Source of the DNA: an uncultured Peptococcaceae bacterium
Lineage (GTDB): Bacteria; Bacillota; Peptococcia; Peptococcales; Peptococcaceae
DNA length: 8,479 nucleotides
Assembly: GCA_902492275.1 (NCBI GenBank)
Contig: CABUKW010000133.1
Coordinates: 1-8,479 of the forward strand
Direction: 5' to 3'
Shown here: positions 5,555-8,479 of the stretch, piece after piece
How positions within the stretch are numbered: position 1 is the first letter of the stretch
Layout: each line of letters starts with the position of its first letter
The notes under the pieces: model-generated
Databases searched by the model: none
The model's input: the letters and a program-made list of their open reading frames with translations, nothing else
What the model was told of the DNA's origin: nothing
Program-made: the position numbers and the translations under genes

Positions 5555-6780
5555 ACAGGCAAACAGAACAAGCAGAACGGATTTATCGGCTGGCGCCTTG
5601 CTCTGGGTACGAGCTTGCCGAAATGGAAGGCTGGCTGGAGCATATGGCCCGGCAGGGCTATTTGCTGCAAAAATTTGTGTGGTATTTGGCAGCGGTTTTT
5701 GTGAAAGGGCAGCCGCAAAACCTGCGCTATCGGCTGACGTTGCTGCCCAACAATACGCTTGCGGCGCAAGAAAAAGAAGCGTTTATTGCCCTGCATGAAG
5801 AATTTGGCTGGCAGTATGGGGGCCAGCGGGGCAGCTTTGGAATTTTTTATACAGCCGATGAAAAAGCTATAGAGCCCAATACGGACCCGCAGCTTTATGC
5901 CATGGCGCTGAGGCAGGTGCAGAGACAGGAACGGATTAGCCTTTTGCTGCTGCTTTTGCAGGCAGGCCTGTATATTCCCTTTTTGTTGCTCAAGGAAGGC
6001 TTCTTCTACACGATGCTGCAGTTTGGCTCCGGTGTTTATGCCGCCGCTGTCCTGTTTGCCATTCTATGTCTGTATCTGGTGCTGTCCCGCTATTGGTCGC
6101 TGCGAAAGCTCGGCAAAGCCTTGATCGGGCAAACGGGCCTTACGCCCAATAAGGACTGGCGCAGGAACGCAGCCTGCTACCAAATCAAAACCGCTGCGGT
6201 TGCGGCGTTATGCAGTGTTTCCATGCTGGTCGCTGTGATAGGGGGCATGCTGCTGACGGTGCAGGACCATACCATAGCGTTGGAGGACTATACCGAGCCG
6301 TTTCCCTTTGCCACTATGGCCGACCTGCTTCCAGGCAGTGTGTTTGTGCCGACCGACCAGTCCGACTATGCCAATTATGTGAAGGTCAGGCAGGATGTGT
6401 TAGCGCCGGTGCAGGTTTCGGTATCTCAGCGGGGCAAGCTCTATCAAAACGGCAGCTGCGTACTGGAGGGGGATTTATTGGTAGATTACTACCAAACCCG
6501 TTGGCCCTGGCTGGCCCAGCAGTTGGCGCGGGAGCTGCAGCAGCGCGATGAACGCTTATGGGGAAAGCGCTATCAACGGTATGAGCCTTTGGAATTGCCG
6601 GAGCTGGACGCAGCGTATGCAGTGGCCTATCGAACGCTGTTGCCAACGGTGATTTTGGCCGACGATTGCCGGGTGCTGTATATCATGTACAATCAGTCTG
6701 ACGGCTCGGAGCAGATATCGTTAGAACAGTTGGCGCAGTTTTATGCGGAGGAGTTGAAGAAAGAGGGAGGTCGATTGTGA
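5551..6780 (+). CDS. DUF2812 membrane protein, first paralogue
   Basis: A 409-residue protein. Residues 12-105 match the DUF2812 pattern: APCSGYELAEMEGWLEHMA-QGYLL, a basic stretch with NLRYRL, then FGWQYGGQRGSFGIFY. Three hydrophobic segments follow at about 129-147, 153-178 and 213-236. With a cytoplasmic N-terminus, the odd number of spans puts residues 237-409 outside. That outer region carries YYQTRWPW (313-320), LARELQ, LELPELDAAYAVAY (347-360) and a hydrophobic VILADDCRVLYIMY (367-380), all shared with the next gene. The ATG at 5551 is preferred over an in-frame TTG at 5512, because AAGGAGGG (5535-5542) lies 8 bases upstream and the start overlaps the PadR stop. The biochemical function is unknown; a signal-sensing or envelope role controlled by the PadR protein is a guess from context. 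Confidence 0.88.
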   Translation: MNRQTEQAERIYRLAPCSGYELAEMEGWLEHMARQGYLLQKFVWYLAAVFVKGQPQNLRYRLTLLPNNTLAAQEKEAFIALHEEFGWQYGGQRGSFGIFYTADEKAIEPNTDPQLYAMALRQVQRQERISLLLLLLQAGLYIPFLLLKEGFFYTMLQFGSGVYAAAVLFAILCLYLVLSRYWSLRKLGKALIGQTGLTPNKDWRRNAACYQIKTAAVAALCSVSMLVAVIGGMLLTVQDHTIALEDYTEPFPFATMADLLPGSVFVPTDQSDYANYVKVRQDVLAPVQVSVSQRGKLYQNGSCVLEGDLLVDYYQTRWPWLAQQLARELQQRDERLWGKRYQRYEPLELPELDAAYAVAYRTLLPTVILADDCRVLYIMYNQSDGSEQISLEQLAQFYAEELKKEGGRL

Positions 6781-8213
6781 TGTCCGATGACAAAAAGAAA
6801 CGCTATACAATCCGTATCGCGCCCTGTTCCAGCTATGACGTGGGCCGTATGGAAAGCTGGCTGGCTGATATGGCGCAAAAGGGCTATATCTTGGACAAGA
6901 TGATTGCCGGTGTGGCAGTTTTTCGGCGGGAGGAGCCGCAGAAGCTGCGCTACCGCATGTGCGAGTTGCCGCAGGACAGCTTATATGAGGATAAGTCGCC
7001 GTCCAGCCAGCAGGAGCTGATTGCCATTTGTCAGGCCAGCGGCTGGCGGTTTGTGGCCCAGCGGGGCGTCTTTGGTATTTTTGCTACGGCGGATGACACC
7101 GTGCCGGAGCTGCAAACAGAGCCGTGGATTGATTATGATAAGGCCTTGCTGCAAATGGGGTATGTGCTAGGTTGGGTATTGTTATGTGAGAGCTTGTTAA
7201 ATTTTGTAGATTGGCGTTGGTGGCTGGGGATTCTGGTTGTGCTGGCGCTGCCCATGCTTTATTGGGGATATAAAAAGAAAATGCCCCGCGTATTGAATAC
7301 CTTTGTGGGGGTCATGGTTATAGCGTCACCCAGTTTTTCCAGTCAATGGAATCTCTATATGAGGAATGGCTTTTTCATAACCTGGCTCAATGAAGGCAGC
7401 GCCGTCTTTGTGTCTGCGTTGCTGCGCACCCTGTTTTTTGTGTTTTTCTTCTTTTATGTATTGGCAGGCCCCTTTCAGTACTGCCTGCGGATGCAGCGCG
7501 GCATACCCGTCAATCATAACCAGAGCTGGCGCAGGAAAGCGCCGGTGTATCGGGTGATGTCGGTTAGTATTATTGTAGGTTTGCTTTATCTGTGCATGAC
7601 CATGTTTAACGGCTGTACGGCGGAGCCACCTGCTGCTTCTTTACAGAGATGGGAGCGTTATGATCGTGCTGTGCCCTTTGCGCTGATGGAGGCGTTTGTT
7701 CCTGAGCCGGCTGGGCTGGAAGCCTGGAACGATACGGCAAAGGCGCAATTTGATGAGCAGCGGCAGCGCACCAGAGATGTTCCGGCCGTTTTCTATAACT
7801 GGACGGTCAGCGGCAGTCATATAGAAGAAAAGCCCGACTGGCTAGCGCCGCAGGTGCTTTATCTGCAGCAGGAGGGCGCACTGCGTCTGGCCGACGGGCA
7901 GCAGCTGCAGGGCAGCTTATCAGTCACCTATTATGAAACCCGCTGGCCCTGGGTTGCCCGCGCCTTGGCCCGAGAGTATGAGAAGTTGGCCCAGGAGCGC
8001 TTAGGCGATGACTATCAAATTCTGGCGCTGCCGGAGCTGGAGGTGGATTACGCCTTGGCTTATGGCGACGCTCAACTGGCCGAGCCTTATCCCCGTCTGC
8101 TTTTGGTGGACGGCAACCGCATGGCTAAGGTATATTTTTATCAAAATCCAGATGGATACACCGTGCCCCTGGAGCAGTGGAGCCAGATTTTTGCCGCCCA
8201 GTTGGGAAAATAG
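6780..8213 (+). CDS. DUF2812 membrane protein, second paralogue
   Basis: A 477-residue homologue of the preceding gene. The N-terminal DUF2812 domain runs about 10-105 (APCSSYDVGRMESWLADMA-KGYIL, KLRYRM, SGWRFVAQRGVFGIF). The membrane part is larger, with about five hydrophobic segments near 122-140, 146-163, 172-188, 206-229 and 258-276. The outer domain (about 277-477) repeats the paralogue's signature YYETRWPW (384-391), LAREY, LALPELEVDYALAY (415-428) and LLLVDGNRMAKVYFY. It carries an extra stretch at about 315-355. The ATG at 6780 shares one base with the upstream TGA and has GGAGG (6766-6770) 9 bases before it; a GTG at 6777 with a 6-base spacer is nearly as good and adds one residue. 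Tandem duplication followed by change in the membrane part is the simplest history. Function unknown. Confidence 0.87.
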   Translation: MSDDKKKRYTIRIAPCSSYDVGRMESWLADMAQKGYILDKMIAGVAVFRREEPQKLRYRMCELPQDSLYEDKSPSSQQELIAICQASGWRFVAQRGVFGIFATADDTVPELQTEPWIDYDKALLQMGYVLGWVLLCESLLNFVDWRWWLGILVVLALPMLYWGYKKKMPRVLNTFVGVMVIASPSFSSQWNLYMRNGFFITWLNEGSAVFVSALLRTLFFVFFFFYVLAGPFQYCLRMQRGIPVNHNQSWRRKAPVYRVMSVSIIVGLLYLCMTMFNGCTAEPPAASLQRWERYDRAVPFALMEAFVPEPAGLEAWNDTAKAQFDEQRQRTRDVPAVFYNWTVSGSHIEEKPDWLAPQVLYLQQEGALRLADGQQLQGSLSVTYYETRWPWVARALAREYEKLAQERLGDDYQILALPELEVDYALAYGDAQLAEPYPRLLLVDGNRMAKVYFYQNPDGYTVPLEQWSQIFAAQLGK

Positions 8214-8241
8214 GGCGACCAGATTTGTGAAACAAAGAGGC

Positions 8242-8305
8242 TGCTCCTTCATATAATAAAAAGAACAAACCGATGGTTTGGATTTCTAATAATATAGGAG
8301 GAGCA
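8242..8305 (+). promoter_or_regulatory. Leader structure masking the collagen-like gene's ribosome site
   Basis: TGCTCCTTC (8242-8250) pairs with GGAGGAGCA (8297-8305) over 9 bp with one G-U, and after a bulged A8296 the stem continues with ATAT (8251-8254) against ATAT (8292-8295). The Shine-Dalgarno GGAGG (8297-8301) lies inside the right arm. A second stem CAAACC-GAT-GGTTTG (8266-8280) sits in the loop. A transcript reading through from the DUF2812 operon would therefore carry a hidden ribosome site. No terminator separates the two genes. Confidence 0.6.
8252..8257 (+). promoter_or_regulatory. Possible -10 element of the collagen-like gene
   Basis: A perfect TATAAT (8252-8257) lies 50 bases before the ATG, but the -35 is weak: GAAACA (8229-8234) at 17 bases, or TTGTGA (8225-8230) at 21. 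If used, RNA would start near 8264, downstream of the masking arm and almost at the foot of the 8266-8280 hairpin, which could protect the 5' end. Confidence 0.4.
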
Positions 8306-8307
8306 AT

Positions 8308-8479
8308 ATGACACAAAGAAATAATTGCTGCTGTGGCGGCCCTATGGGCCCGATGGGTCCGCAGGGCGCTACTGGCATAGCAGGTCCCAAAGGCAATACC
8401 GGAGCAGCAGGAGCAACCGGCGCGAAAGGGGATCCAGGAGCAGTAGGAGCCACTGGCCCGAAAGGTGATAAAGGGGATC
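8308..8479 (+). CDS. Collagen-like Gly-X-Y repeat protein (5' part)
   Basis: The reading frame runs off the right edge after 57 codons. The start is MTQRNNCCCGG, with three adjacent cysteines, and then Gly-X-Y triplets run without a break from Gly11 to the end of the window (GPM, GPM, GPQ, GAT, GIA, GPK and so on), many of GAT, GPK or GAK type. AGGAGG (8296-8301) lies 6 bases before the ATG. Bacterial proteins of this kind form triple helices and usually sit on the cell surface or spore exosporium. No signal peptide is seen, which favours a spore-coat or exosporium-like route over ordinary secretion; the cysteines could cross-link or anchor the chain. The C-terminal domain, which would help decide, lies outside the window. 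The protein is not evidently linked in function to the DUF2812 operon. Confidence 0.9.
   Translation, partial: MTQRNNCCCGGPMGPMGPQGATGIAGPKGNTGAAGATGAKGDPGAVGATGPKGDKGD

Noticed and set aside
5482..5798. Overlapping open frames on both strands inside the PadR/DUF2812 region
   Set aside because: They are side effects of GC-rich coding DNA, with Arg/Ala/Gly/Pro-rich translations lacking recognisable domains or ribosome sites.
8266..8280. Intrinsic terminator of the DUF2812 operon
   Set aside because: The 6-bp stem with a 3-base loop is A/T-rich and is not followed by a U-tract, so termination is unlikely.
8008..8316. Small frames around the end of the second DUF2812 gene
   Set aside because: They overlap the clearly coding C-terminus shared with the paralogue, or the leader of the collagen-like gene, and have no independent support.
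8338..8479. Short tandem DNA repeat or CRISPR-like array
   Set aside because: The periodicity is the 9-base Gly-X-Y codon pattern of a collagen-like protein; there are no conserved repeats with unique spacers.

Overview
The window looks like a piece of a Bacillota (Firmicutes) chromosome. The signs are strong AGGAGG-type ribosome binding sites, sigma-A-like promoters, a PadR regulator next to DUF2812 membrane proteins, and a Gly-X-Y collagen-like protein. The class cannot be fixed from this sequence; an anaerobic clostridial or Negativicutes-type host would fit. Base composition changes sharply. About 56-5150 is AT-rich, most extremely in the LysR gene. The first 55 bases and everything from about 5234 onward are much richer in G+C, so the first part looks like a cassette of different origin set into a GC-richer backbone.

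Region 1 (1-55) is the last 17 codons of an unidentified plus-strand gene. Region 2 (56-5150) is the AT-rich cassette. It holds a plus-strand LysR-type regulator (260-1180) converging on a minus-strand operon. That operon encodes a cytoplasmic AlkP-superfamily phosphohydrolase (2850-4901), followed by a DASS/SLC13-type anion transporter (1337-2724) that is split by an apparent single-base deletion near 2239-2242. A 15-bp hairpin separates the two operon genes, and a hairpin in the convergent gap probably ends the operon. The likely logic is import of an anionic organophosphorus compound, intracellular hydrolysis, and control by the LysR protein; the substrate is unknown. The 332-base gap 4902-5233 holds divergent promoters and several inverted repeats, including a LysR-box-like palindrome.

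Region 3 (5156-8213) is a tightly coupled plus-strand operon: a PadR-type repressor (5234-5554) and two paralogous membrane proteins with an N-terminal DUF2812 domain and a shared extracytoplasmic C-terminal domain (5551-6780 and 6780-8213). Its promoter carries two tandem 13-bp repeats that are good candidates for the PadR operator.

Region 4 (8214-8479) is a leader followed by the 5' end of a collagen-like protein gene that runs off the window. In both this leader and the PadR leader, an upstream arm lying within the promoter is complementary to the Shine-Dalgarno region. Transcripts starting upstream would hide the ribosome binding site, while transcripts from the local promoter would not. 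No rRNA, tRNA, CRISPR array or insertion sequence was recognised.
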